Assembly (NCBI GenBank): GCA_033557835.1
Contig: JAWQRO010000413.1
Coordinates: 1-39,520, forward strand
Source of the DNA: Helochares maculicollis
Lineage: Eukaryota; Arthropoda; Insecta; Coleoptera; Hydrophilidae
Reading direction: 5' to 3'
Length of the DNA: 39,520 bases
Positions 1-11,293 of the stretch are shown piece by piece. Below the pieces are notes generated by a model. The model made no database searches and was not told the origin of the DNA. It was given only the letters and a program-made list of their open reading frames with translations. The position numbers and the translations under genes are program-made. How positions within the stretch are numbered: position 1 is the first letter of the stretch; each line of letters opens with the position of its first letter.

Positions 1-58
1 CTGTATGTGTGTGTGTGTGTGTTTCTGTGTGTGTGGGTGTGTCTCTGTGTGTGAGTGT
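1..58. repeat. GT-rich microsatellite
   Basis: An almost pure run of GT dinucleotides with a few C and A interruptions opens the window. It joins directly to a fragment of repeat family A, whose other copies in the window also carry a CA/GT tract at this place. The microsatellite is therefore probably the internal simple-repeat part of that family. Confidence 0.9.
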
Positions 59-128
59 ATGTAAAGACGATAGCGGTCAGACTATTTGAGATGGGGTGAT
101 GAAATTTGGCATACGGTTATTATCGCAA
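59..128 (-). repeat. repeat family A fragment
   Basis: This stretch matches the part of repeat family A that follows its GT tract: the words 'gatagcggtcag', 'gatgaaatttggcatacgg' and 'ttatcgcaaaa' recur at 23000-23055 and 24780-24850 in the same orientation, and inverted at 5700-5770. It ends abruptly near position 128, where mariner sequence begins, so the join is a breakpoint. Confidence 0.75.
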
Positions 129-2130
129 AAAAGAAGAAGAAAATCCTTTTTCATCAGGACAATGCACCGTCTCACAAGAGCATTTTGACAATGACTAAAA
201 TCCATGAATTAAAGTTCGAATTGTGGAAGTATCTACCGCATTCGCCAGATTTGACTCTTGACGACTTCTATCTGTTTCCAGAACTACAGAATTCATACGT
301 GGGAAGCGTTTTTTGTTTGGATGCGGAAGGAATTTTGTTTCCTGATTACTTGCAAACTGGTAAAACAATAAATTCAGAATATTTTAAATAAGCTGAAGAA
401 AAAAATTCGCGAAAAAAGACACGGTTTGCAGAAGAAAAATCCGTTTTCATCAGGACAATGCACCGTATTACAAGAGTTAAGTTCGAATTGTTGAAGCATC
501 TACCGTATTCGCCAGATTTAATTGCTAGCGACTTCCATCTGTTTCTATACATAAAAAAATGGATGCGTGGAAAGCGTTTCTCATCAAATGATGCGGTCAT
601 AACAGATGTGGAAGCGAATTTTGCAGCCTTTCCAGATTCTCACTACAGAGATGGAATTCAGAAATTGGAATCTCATTGGAACAGAAGCGTATTAATGTTT
701 AGGGAGACTATACTAAATAATAAAATATAAACAAGAGGCAAAAGAGTGGTGTGAACCTGGTTGATCGGCTCCGAAACGAGTTCGTGTCCAGAAATCGGCC
801 AAAATGGTATTAGTATGTTTTCTGGGATGCGAAAAATTGCTAGGATTACTTGTAAACTGGAATTCTGAATATTATTGTAACCTTTTAGACCAACTGAACG
901 ATAAAATTCGTGAAAAAAAACCCGGTTTGCAGAAGAAAAATCCATTTTCATCAGGACAATGCACCGTATTACAAGAGCATTTTGACAATGGATAAAATCC
1001 ATGCGTTAAAGTTCGAATTATTGGAGCATCCACCGTATTCACCAGATTTGGCCTCTAGCGACTTCTAACCTAAAAACGTTGAGGCGTGGAAAGCGTTTTT
1101 CATCGAATGATGCGGTCATAACAGCTGTGAAAGCGTATTTTGCAGTACTTCCAGATTTTCACTTCAGGAATGGAATTCAGAAATTTGAATCTCATTGGAA
1201 CGGAAGCGTATTAATGTTTAAGCAGACTATACTGAATAATAAAGCGTAATAAAGAGGCTAAAGGGGGGTGTGAATCTAGTTCTGAGGCTCTGAAGCGAGT
1301 GTCCAGAAATCGGCCAAAAAGAAATTAGCATCCATGCATTGAAGTTCGAATTGTTGGAACATCTACCGTATTCACAAGATTTGGCCTTTATCGGCTTCCA
1401 CCCTGAAAAAATTCATGCGTGGAAAGCGTTTTTCATCACGTTATGAGGTCATAACAGATGTGGAAGCGTATTTTGCAGCCCTTCCAAATTCCCACTTCAG
1501 GGATGGAATTCAGAAATTGGAATCTCATTGGAACGGAAGTGTACTAATGTTTAGGGAGACTATATTGAATAATAAAGCGTAAAGAAGAGGCTAAAGGGGG
1601 TGTGAATCTAGTTCTGAGGCTCCGAAACGAGTGTCTAGAAATCGGCCAAAAAGGAGTTAGCGTCAGTTTTTTGGGATGCGAAAGGAATTTTGTTTTTGGA
1701 TTACTTGCAAACTGGTAGAACAATAAATTCTGAATATTATTGTAACCTTTTAAATTATCTAAATATTTTAGATCAGCAGAAGAAAACAATTCGTGAAAAA
1801 AGACGTTTTCATCACGACAATGCACCGTATTACAAGAGTAATTTGGCAATGGCTATAATCCATATATAAGTTCGAACTGTTGGAGCATCCACCGTATTCA
1901 CCAGATTTGGCCTCTCTATAGCGAGTTCCAATCTATAAAAATTGATGCATGGAAAGCGTTTTTCATCAAATGTTGCGGTCATAACAGATGTGGATGCGTA
2001 ATTTGCAGCCCTTCCAGATTCTCACATCAGAGATAAAATTCAGAAATTGCAATCCCATTGGAACGGAAGTGTTCAGGGAGACTATATTGGTTGGAACAAG
2101 TGTTAGGGAGAACAAGATACTGAATAATAA
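129..2130 (+). mobile_element. tandem array of truncated mariner transposase units
   Basis: Several head-to-tail copies of the 3' part of one mariner (Tc1/mariner superfamily, DDE) transposase are visible. Approximate units are 129-318, 319-730, 731-1250, 1251-1590 and 1591-2130. Translations show the HQDNAP motif (unit 1), YSPDL followed by a conserved D (several units), 'GKTINSEY', 'FSSNDAVIT' and the C-terminal 'LESHWNRSVL'. Each unit begins near the codons for 'WCEPGS', just after the first catalytic aspartate, and runs to the end of the transposase, where the next unit starts. Unit 1251-1590 has an internal deletion that removes the HQDNAP part. All units have frameshifts or stops, so none is functional. 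They belong to the same family as the mariner at 23653-24773. No terminal inverted repeats were seen, so this looks like amplification of an internal fragment. Confidence 0.8.
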
Positions 2131-5100
2131 AGTGTTTTTCTAACCATAAAATTGTATTTTTCCTATCGAACCGCAAAAGATAAGTTAGGTAAAGCCATTC
2201 GAGTTGTAAAATTTTCCAAAATCGCAACGCTTGACAAACAAATTCGTTAATTTAGGGTATTATATCAGCTATAAATAGAATGGCAAAACACTTTATACGG
2301 AATGTATGCTAGTTAACCTTTTATTAACCTTAATAGCACCATAAGTAATTGTAATGAGTACAGATTGTCAAAGCAAAACGAATTTATTATCGCAGCGTTT
2401 CGCTACGCGACCGTCGCAGCGAATTCGCCTTCTGAGTAAATCAAAAGCAGAATAATGCGCCGCAAAGCCGTCGGCAGTCATTCGACTTTTTTGAAAGAGA
2501 AATTCGTAGGAACATATGATCGTGACTCAACACGGGCCGTCGCGGCGCTTGCCAAGACTTAAAATTGAAAAATTCAATAGACAGCGGAAAGGTGGTCCGT
2601 GACGGGCGGCCTGCAGCTGTTGGCTTAAATGAACCGAAGATGCAATTCGAATGAATCTCATTCATCATGAGTATTGGGTAGGTCGGCTAAAAAATAGATT
2701 TGAAAATAAGTCCAAAATGTCATTTAAAATGGGTCCAAAATACATTTGCGTGGGCAGTGGAAAAATTTACTTGGAAGCCGGCGTTCGGCAGAAGTGACAT
2801 AATGGAAAGTTGTGCAAGATGATGCAGAATTGTGCAAAGGTTTGCAATGAACAAAGTTCGAATGAATCGAGCTGTTACGTGTAATTATGATACCGTTTCC
2901 TATACATATGAAAAGCGAGTTTTTTTCGCAGCGATAAGGTTCGCACAACTCCAAGAATTCCAACAAAAGGAGCGATTAGAAGTAATGCTTGTTTGTCGTC
3001 AGAGCGGCTTCGAAAAGATTTCAATGTTTATCTTATAATCTAAACTAAGGCCTTTAAATCTTGTGATTCAATGAGCACAACAACACGAGGACGTCATAGA
3101 AAATCGCGACAAAAATAACGTCTAAATATCAAGCCGCATGCCAGAAATATATCAAGACCTATTTTTCTCTCCGCCACGAAGCAAAAATGGTGGTTAATTC
3201 AAGCCAAACTTTAAACTTCCATCAACGATGATTTGTACATTTCATAGTTGTTAATTAAAAACATCGATTCAACAGCGGCTATAGCGTAAGCGCTGCAAAC
3301 AACAAGTATAATTGCTACACTTGAGTAATCCAAACCGCAAATTCCACTACAAAGCAGTTTCTATTATATTTATTTACAATAATTTAGAAACTAATCTCTA
3401 AAGACTTACAATACAGAAATACTCCTTAATGGCTTTAATGGTGATTTATAATTTTAGTTCGCGCTTAATTTGTTTTCTGGACAGACCGCGATTAGTTATA
3501 GTTTGAATGTAGGTAAACTGCTCCGTCTAGTACTAAATGGCGTATTATTGGTTGCCTATACTAACGTCACACTGCGCCAATACAAGCGCTCCCGTATCGC
3601 CGGCTCGTTAAAAATAATTATCTAAGAATTAAATTGAAACTAACACGTTACGTCTAACAGGTGCAACTGTCACCTATCGAGTGTTCAGTAAACAACTGCA
3701 ACGCCTTTTGTTGAAAATATACTTACCTAAGTCCGTACTTTTTAAATTTCAACGGGTAAACAAAACGGTTGTTTACAAACGGAAATTGTTTATTCATAAA
3801 TCTTGTGTGCACTGCACCACTCATTCCCAATGAAGTGCACTTTTTCTTGATTGTCATGAAGCTCATCGGAACTGGAGCGTTTTTACCACCGAAACTCGAG
3901 AATTAGAACGCGTCCGGCGCCCGCACTTTCAAATTTAAACCGACCGCCAATTCCGCCCAGACTTGCCAACTCAAAGCCCGCACTTGCGATAATTTTTCCG
4001 GAAATACACTCAAATACGGAAAACAACTGGCCGTGACCGAAAATCTTCGACAACTGATTCACAATCACGCCATTTGCTTATTCAAATAATTAGCAAGGGG
4101 TCACTAGTTGATTATCCATTTCAGTCTCTCTAATGCCATGATCAGCATCCGATCGAATTGTTTTTCTATTGACAGTTCAATCAGTCAAAGTAAACACAGT
4201 TGCACTCTGATCGGCATTTCTATCGACTTATTTTTCTTAAACATTCGCGAAATTTTAAGGCTTCAGAAAATTGCGAAACCACTGAGCGGTTCACTAAACA
4301 ACAGACATGTTTATTTAGGGTACTTAACCTCAAAAATATGACTGAAACCACTGAAACCTACTACGATCCCTATTGCATAGAACGTTCTATTAGAATATTA
4401 ACAATAAAATATAAACGATATTTTTCCATTTATTCCTTGCCCGGAGTTTATTTTACGGCTTTGCCCTTGAGTTCTCAGATAAAGTCAATCCGTGTCTATT
4501 ATAGAATTCTTGTTTTCTCGATCTATTGCTAACCCCCTTCCTCTCACTTTCTTTCACAACACTAGCAGAAAATAATTTCTTTTATTTTAGGACTAAAAAT
4601 TATAAATAACGTATAGGGCTACATTTTTTATTGTTTCAGAACAATGCTTACATTAGAAAATGTTTAGCCTAGAGAAATAAGACATTCTCACTAGTCGTGA
4701 CCATGAGGGAGCCTTGTCAGATTACATTTGTAAATAGCGCCCAAGAAAGATGTCATCGTTTTGGTTATAAGTGCAATGAAAGACAATCTGGAGCTGCACA
4801 CAAACCTATTGCTACGAACATCAGGGGTTCTTTATTTAATCTAGCACATAAATTTCGCTTATTTGTTTTATTTTTACTTACTTCTAGTACTAAGTAAGTG
4901 TTTACACTTATTTAAATTTATTTGTGTTTTACATCAGTTCCGCTACAGCCACCGAACAACCATAATAGAACTATAAACTACGTGGGAAAATCTGGAGTGT
5001 CTCCACTCAACATTCCCGCATAAATATATGTACGACATAAAAGCACCTGCGATTAATAATCATAAAACTACACTTACATGCGCTTTAAAACTAAAAGCAA

Positions 5101-5254
5101 AAGTTTTACTATTCATAATCAACACTAACGTCAATGTCTATATTCAATACATTAATATATACAAAAGAAATATTCAATTCTTTTTCAGTACATATTTATC
5201 ATCGAAACATTTTTAATATATACTGTACAAAACTTTGTGTGTAAAAAATGTATA
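2131..5254. other. no recognised gene (about 3.1 kb)
   Basis: AT-rich sequence with short open frames only, none resembling a known protein. Noted items: a perfect 7-bp inverted repeat (GTGCACT ... AGTGCAC) at about 3808-3840; a strong minus-strand donor-like GTAAGTAT near 3719-3726; a pyrimidine tract with acceptor-like TTTTATTTTAG at 4580-4591. A 5' exon or untranslated RNA of some gene cannot be excluded, but nothing here identifies one. Confidence 0.5.
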
Positions 5255-6905
5255 TACTATTCACTAGCCAGCAATATGGAACGCTTGTAAAAACCCTTGG
5301 TGAAGGTTTGAATTTTAAAATGTGAACTCATAACTAAAGTAAGGGTCCAATTTTAGAATATAAATTCATAACTATAAATTATGCCGGTAAAAAATTTACA
5401 CGGAACTATTTGTTACTGCTATATTTTCCATGTTTAGCATTTTGTGACATTTTTGTATTTTTTTTTATTCCAAAGCCTACTAAAATTGCAATTTTCAAAA
5501 TTATAAAAATAGCACTTCCGGTGCTCCGATCATGTTGAAAATTTGTATCCGTCAGTTTTTTAAGATATTAAAGATGTACACGAAATTTCAGTTGGATATA
5601 TTAATTTTAAAGACTACTTTAGTTGAAAACATTTTATAACTGTGTAGGTAAACTGGTACTTCCGGTAATCCTACATGCCCCAAAAGTTGATGCGGATCTA
5701 AGTTTTTGCGATAACGGCCGTATGCCAAATTTCACCGCTCCAGCTCAAACGGTCTGACCGCTATCGCGTTTACATACACAAACACGCACACAGACAACAA
5801 GCCAAAAATGGTCAAAATGGATTCAAGGGCACTCAAAACGTGGAGATCCGTCAAAATCTCGAGGTCAAATTTTTTCATGCTCCCAATACCTTCCCTTTAC
5901 TATACTTCGTATAGTATACGGGAATGTAAAAATGAAATATATGATGGTAAAGTCCCACTTCCGGTTTTCCAATTTACACGGAACTCTTTGTTGTTGCTAT
6001 ATTTTCCATGCTAAGCATTTCTGTAACAGTTTTGTAAAATTTTTTATTCCAAGGCCTACTAAAATTGAAATTTTTTGAAATTATAAAAATAGCACTTCCG
6101 GTGCGCCGGTCATGTTGAAAATTTGTATCTGTCAGTTTCTTGCAATATTTAAAATTTGTACGAAATTTCACTCCGATAGCTTAATTTTAAAGATTACTTT
6201 ACATACACACACACACACAGACAACATGCAAAAAATGGTACAAATAAATTCAGGGGCCTTTAAAACGTGGAGATCCGTCAAAATCTCGAGGTCGAATTTT
6301 TTCATGATCCCAATACCATTCGTGTAGCATACGGGAATGTAAAAATGAAATATATGATGGTAAACTCCCACTTCCGGTTTTCCAATTTACACGGAACTAT
6401 TTGTTATTGCTATATTTTCCATGCAAAGCATTTTTGCAACATTTTTGCAAAATTTTTTATTCTAAAGCCTGTTAAAACTGGAATTTTTAAAATTATAAAA
6501 ATAGCACTTCCGGTGCTCCGATCATGTTAAAAATTTGTATCTGCGAGTTTTTTATGATAATTAAGATGTGCACGAAATTTCAATTGGATAGCTTAATTTT
6601 AAGGACTACTTTACTAGAAACAATTTCAAAACTGTGTAGGTAAACTGGTACTTCCAATTGTCCTACATGCCTCAAAAGTTGATACGGATCTAAGTTTATG
6701 TGATAATGACCGTATGACAAATTTCATTGCTCCAGCTCATACGGTCGGACCGCTATCATGTTTACATACACGCACACACAGACAACATGCCAAAAATGGT
6801 TTCAGGGGCACTCAAAACGTGGAGATCCGTCAAAATCTCGAGGTCGAATTTTTTCATGATCCCAATACCTTCCCTTTACTATACTTCGTATAGTATACGA
6901 TATAT
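5255..6905 (+). repeat. repeat family A array (left copy)
   Basis: About three tandem, partly deleted units of a roughly 560-bp repeat. The anchor 'cgtggagatccgtc' occurs near 5839, 6266 and 6818. Each full unit has a CA-rich tract, then this anchor, then a perfect palindrome (5898-5916 and 6877-6895: TACTATAC-TTC-GTATAGTA), then three copies of the core ACTTCCGG in different contexts. The same family recurs inverted at 22320-25390 and as fragments at 59-128, 13480-13740 and 29886-29994. I see no protein coding. It could be the tail of a larger element or a dispersed satellite. The P-element remnant begins where the last unit breaks off, near 6900. Confidence 0.85.
6203..6219. repeat. CA microsatellite inside repeat A
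   Basis: Short CA run just ahead of the second left-array unit of repeat family A. The equivalent positions at 5775 and 6770 are degenerate versions of the same tract. Confidence 0.85.
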
Positions 6906-8743
6906 TTTTCATTTCTAACAGAAATGTTATATTTTCAGGGGTCCCAAAGTTGTCATTGTATGAATTCACTCTATCAAATAAAGTATTCATATTTTTAATA
7001 AAACTTATTGTTCCTGTAGCTTCTTCCGGAAGCTGTCTAGATACCAAAAATACTTCCATGCTAATAGCCACACTCCTACTAAATGTTTGGGCAGCATATG
7101 ACACTTTCATTTTTTGAAATCCATTCGGATATAAATGAATATTAGACAATTTTGGTGCAAATCTCACTGTGTTTGAGTTGTCTAGATCGTAAAACATTTC
7201 AAGATGCTCTTGTTTGGTTATTATACCACCGTAGTTAAAATTGTTTTTTAAAAAATTATTTCTTGTCGCCTTTAGTAGGTGACAAGGATAGAACAAATAA
7301 AAGATTTTTAAATGATTAACGCAGAAATATGGTTGATCATTCAGTACCCCAACTTCTTTAGCAAATTTTATATAATTTACACCTAAATCTGTAATTACAA
7401 TTTTAACTATACAATCAATTTGTTTTAAGCAATCAATATATTTAAAAATCAACATTTTTAAATCGTCCATTGGGCAATCACTTTGCAAAAAGAAATAACT
7501 CAAGGATTGTTTCCAATTTACATTTAGTCCCCTCAACATTAACCCCATATTTTGCAGTTTAAATTGCCTGAAGTGTCCTAAATTATGCACTCCTGCAATT
7601 TCGTTTTTAGATATATTGTAGAAATAGTTAGCTTTTATACTCATTTCATCTATTACGAGGGCACACTCCCTTTCCTTATTGTTTAAATGGTTTAGTTTTA
7701 AAGAAATTGTTCTTAAGGCAAATTCATCAAATCCCCAGCCGATAGTCCACATTTGTGTATAAAGATGCAAAGTACTGACCGATGGGAGAGTTATTAAAGT
7801 GCCCAACCTTTGATCCATAGAAATTAACTCTCAATGCAAATTGTTTTGTAAATGTATTGTACCTGCGACCTTGTTTTTCCTTCCCTAACAGAAAAACTTG
7901 CATTCCTATTAATTTTCCAAGTGGTTCTTTTAAATATTTAGCACTTAATGTTTTTAATGTTTGCAGTTTTTCTTCAGTTTGTTCATTATGCATAGTCACT
8001 GTCTGCTTCAGTAACCTTTTTGAAGCCTTCTTGACATTATCCAACTTTTGTCACAATTTTTGTTTCTGTGGTCTAGAAGATGAAAGAGCTTGTATTGTTT
8101 GGGTAGCAGTACTGCTACATGAGGGTTGAAATGTTGAAGGCTCAGGGAGCTCACTAATCTTCAGATCTGATGGCTCGGACGTTGCTGAAAGTTTTTTAAA
8201 TATCAATAAATGTGAAAGTTCTTATAACAACCAAAGGGTTATATTTACAATAAATTAGTTTCTTCTCAACGTAACAGTTTTAAGTAATATGAATGATCTG
8301 ATTAAAAATATCTTACCTGATGGTTTATCAATATTTAAGCTGAGCATATTTAAATTGCATTCATCTCTGTTAAGAGATATTGTAGGCACTGCATTTTCTT
8401 GCAGTCGGTTCCTTAAATCATCTAACAACATTTCCCATTTAAAATGCTTTCCACAAAATTTGTAGCACCTGCTCACAAGGTTGATATCTTTCTTTAGCAA
8501 ATCTTCCCTGTTTATGTTTCTAAGCCACTCTCCTTACTCCTAAATAGTAACAATAAATATAAATATCTACACACATTTTGCTGAACTTTTATTTTGAACA
8601 TATTAAAAAGCAGAGATTATAAACTTACCTGTCTTCGTCTCCTGGTATTTTAAACAAGCTAAATTGTTTTTTGTTGATGTTTGTATCACAGCCTCGAACT
8701 GCACAATAAAAACCACCTGTCTTACTCATTTTTAACGTTATTA
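6906..8743 (-). pseudogene. broken P-element-family (THAP) transposase
   Basis: A decayed transposase of the P-element/THAP9 family. The first exon (8743 to about 8634) starts MSKTGG and shows the THAP zinc-finger opening C-A-V-R-G-C. A GTAAGT donor follows. The next exon (about 8520-8317) holds W-L-R-N and C-G-K-H-F, the end of the C2CH finger, then GTAAGA. A third exon begins at 8184 after CTTTCAG. The catalytic part lies mainly in 7818-6906: VIDEMSIK (first catalytic Asp), VITDLGVN (second Asp), then HLLKATRNN, all typical of the family. Damage: an in-frame TGA near 8050, a frameshift near 7803 joining 'RRYNTFTKQFAL' to 'TLPSVSTLHL', an exon 1/exon 2 phase mismatch, and loss of the C-terminus at the junction with repeat A near 6910. 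The open frame runs on into repeat A, but those last ~36 residues are not transposase. No terminal inverted repeats were found. Confidence 0.8.
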
Positions 8744-8859
8744 AAACACTTAGTATTAAGTATTAACTAATATAAGCAAACAAAAACATGTAATTGTACA
8801 CTCACGCTTTCGTAGAATACCATTTCCAGATTAGTAACAATTCTGACACGTGTAGTGAA

Positions 8860-10380
8860 GTTATTTACTCAGGAATCGAGGGAGTGATTGTTATGTGTAT
8901 TATGTGGTGTAACCATTGATGACAGCTTAAACACAAGATTGCATTTTGTTCTTAGAAGCGCTTTAAATTTTGGAATCATAATATCTCTACTTCTGAGTCG
9001 TCCTATAGTTGACTTTTTTAACTCATGGACTTGCTCAAGAACTTGAATAAATTGTTTTATAATTATTATCCGTATCATGGAAGAACATGTTTCTATAATC
9101 AAGTTTAATTTCTTCTCTACTATTGGCTAGAAAGCCTGATTTTGGTAGAAATATGGGGTACTTTGTGCCTTGTGAGATTGCATGTTTGGCTATTTCATCA
9201 ACAGTTTCATTCTGTTAGACACCACAGATATCAAGAAAAATGAGCTTGAATATTATCTGAATAAAAATTCAATAGCGCTTTAGCTAAATCAACAATTATA
9301 TAGCTATATTTTGGCCTGTGCTTAGGTTTTAAATGCTGTTAATCGCAGTCAGAGAGTCTGAACATTTTTCTGTGTGCCATACTCAAGCCATATTTCAACT
9401 ATTCATACATAGCAACAACCTCGATAGTGAAAATGGAAGGGTATTGAGGTAATGTAAAGGAACCCACCACCTTACGTTAAGGAATATAAAACCTACTCCC
9501 TTATCTCTCTACGAGACATCCTCAAATATTTTAGTAAAACCTGCCAGTTTTTCCTGAATATCATTACTAAAACCGATGCCAATAAAATTTTTTGAAAGGT
9601 CAGAATAATCCTATATAATTTTAGTATTTATAATAATATCTGATTGTAGTTTTCAATGCTAACGATATATGGAGGAATTTGTCTGCTAATCCAATATTTA
9701 CCAGTTAACGTTACCATTGAGTCATTGTGATTAGTTCTATGTAGAGAACTGATTTTTCTATAAAGACTACCAAAGATTTTTTTTGCTCTAGAATTCTGCT
9801 TTATTCACATTTCACTGAATGCTAAGTATAAAATGTTGATCGGACTGCTTCTGAGTAACCCCAAACGATGTCTCAGATATTTACTACCCATTATCTTTAA
9901 ATTACTCTTTGAATTCTGACCATTGAACATACTTCCATAATCCAATATTGATTCGTACGACTTATAAGTAACAAGAGAGGCATTCAACTCATACAACAAA
10001 CAACTCATACGTTTTGACATTTCAGCTTTAGAGATTGCATACTTTATATTCTGTTTAGAAGATAGTTTCTACCCCAAATTTTACAACTCAAAAAAGTGGA
10101 AATACTGAACCCATAATTCTCAAATCTATGTTTTTTGTATTGAATTGAAATCACCAAATCATACACCAGTAAATCAATATTACACCCAGATTTGTATATA
10201 CATTTGTTTGAAATACTCGAGTCTACTTCTTAAATTTCTAAAATTATTCTTCCTTCCATTATCAAATTCATGATCAATTTGACAAAGATAAGCCCTACTT
10301 TTGGAGTTTGATTCCAAGATATGGATGCTGTATAACTAGTAATGCATAATTACCTACTGCTTTTATGCGCTACTACATGT
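8860..10380 (-). mobile_element. decayed non-LTR retrotransposon piece (RT end and possible RNase H)
   Basis: Minus-strand frame 10020-9805 reads YELNASLVTYKSY...LDYGSMFNG and KYLRHRLGLLRSSPINILY. This resembles the region after the reverse transcriptase core in jockey/I-like non-LTR elements, where 'LDYG' and 'lR.alG.fr.SPv..L' are common. Further down, broken frames give 'NETVDEIAKHA' and 'SGFLANSREEI', which fit the end of an RNase H domain followed by a tail. Many stops and frameshifts make it non-functional. No poly(A) tail or target-site duplication was recognised. The P-family remnant lies immediately beyond it, so one may have inserted next to or into the other. The assignment is by motif memory only, and the RNase H part is the weaker half. 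Confidence 0.5.
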
Positions 10381-10499
10381 TGAAGCAGCAAACTCACTGT
10401 CGATGAACCTCAGCGACGTCTCCGAAATATTCATTCATCAAAACGGTTAACATCAATACCACACCAATGAAACCAAGTTAAAAGCTGTGTAGTAATATA

Positions 10500-10505
10500 T
10501 TTAAT
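10500..10505 (-). terminator. candidate transketolase poly(A) signal (ATTAAA)
   Basis: On the minus strand ATTAAA lies about 115 bases after the transketolase stop codon. It is the commonest variant of AATAAA, and I saw no canonical AATAAA closer to the stop. Cleavage would fall near 10480. Assigned by position only. Confidence 0.4.
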
Positions 10506-10618
10506 TTGGATTTTTTCTCTAAAAAAATAATAAAAAATCATAAATGACATCCATAAACTTTTGGAATGTTCGATTTAACATCAACAAATCTAACAACCGT
10601 TTGTAAAACCTTACAAAA

Positions 10619-11293
10619 TTAATGTTTGGCAATTATTTCATTAACAGCATTTGAAATGTGTTTCGCGGAGATGCCAAAGTAGTCGAGAAGAGCATTCGGT
10701 GGGCCAGAGCGTGGGACTTCACGCACTGCCAAAACTTTAACGACGACTCCTCTCTCCTCGGCCACAGCCGACAATACAGCTTCTCCCAAACCACCTTGAG
10801 CGTAATGATCCTCGACTGTAACGATGCGGCCACCTGTTTCTTTGGCGTTCTTGATGATTGCCTCCTTGTCGATTGGTTTGATGGTGAATAGATCCATGAC
10901 ACGGACATTAACTCCATGTTTAGATAAATCGTTTGCTGCTGTCAAAGCTTCGTGCAAAGTGATACCAGCTCCAATTACCAAAACTTGATCGTTATTTGAT
11001 TTTTTGAGGACATGGGCTTTGCCAATTTGGAAAACTTGATCGTTTGGATAGACCATGGTGGTAGCGGGACGGTTTGTTCTGATAAATGTGATTCCTTTGG
11101 TGTTGGCAGCCAATTCAACAGCTCGCTCGCAAGCCACAGCATCACTAGGGTAAAAGATGGTGCTACCCGGGATGGAACGGAACATGGCCAAGTCTTCGAG
11201 TCCCATTTGGCTTGGGCCGTCTTCGCCAATGCTGACGCCACAGTGGGATCCGACAAAGTTGACGTTGGTCTGAGAGATGGCTCCCATTCGAAT
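10619..11293 (-). CDS. TKT: transketolase coding exon 4 (C-terminal)
   Basis: Begins after the acceptor ...TTGGTACCAACAG-like sequence (AG at 11294-11295) with ATT CGA ATG, continuing FDQ from exon 3 as FDQ-IRMGAI. It encodes residues 405-628, ends NEIIAKH and stops at TAA (10619-10621). It contains SHCGVSIGEDGPSQM (pyrimidine-domain signature), FYPSDAV, FIRTNRP and the C-terminal domain with VEDHYAQGGLGEAV. The preceding intron is short (11294-11416, 123 bases). Confidence 0.97.
   Translation of the reverse strand: MRMGAISQTNVNFVGSHCGVSIGEDGPSQMGLEDLAMFRSIPGSTIFYPSDAVACERAVELAANTKGITFIRTNRPATTMVYPNDQVFQIGKAHVLKKSNNDQVLVIGAGITLHEALTAANDLSKHGVNVRVMDLFTIKPIDKEAIIKNAKETGGRIVTVEDHYAQGGLGEAVLSAVAEERGVVVKVLAVREVPRSGPPNALLDYFGISAKHISNAVNEIIAKH

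Noticed and set aside
3883..4068. 61-codon minus-strand open frame near a GTAAGTAT donor
   Set aside because: It begins with a non-ATG codon, stops before the donor and has no similarity, so it does not support an exon.
5898..5916. loxP-like look of the repeat-A palindrome (ACTTCGTATA)
   Set aside because: The resemblance covers only part of one loxP arm. The spacer and arm layout differ (3-base centre rather than 8), and it repeats as part of a dispersed insect repeat.
6802..6910. Last ~36 residues of the P-family open frame as transposase
   Set aside because: The underlying bases match repeat A copies elsewhere, so this is read-through.
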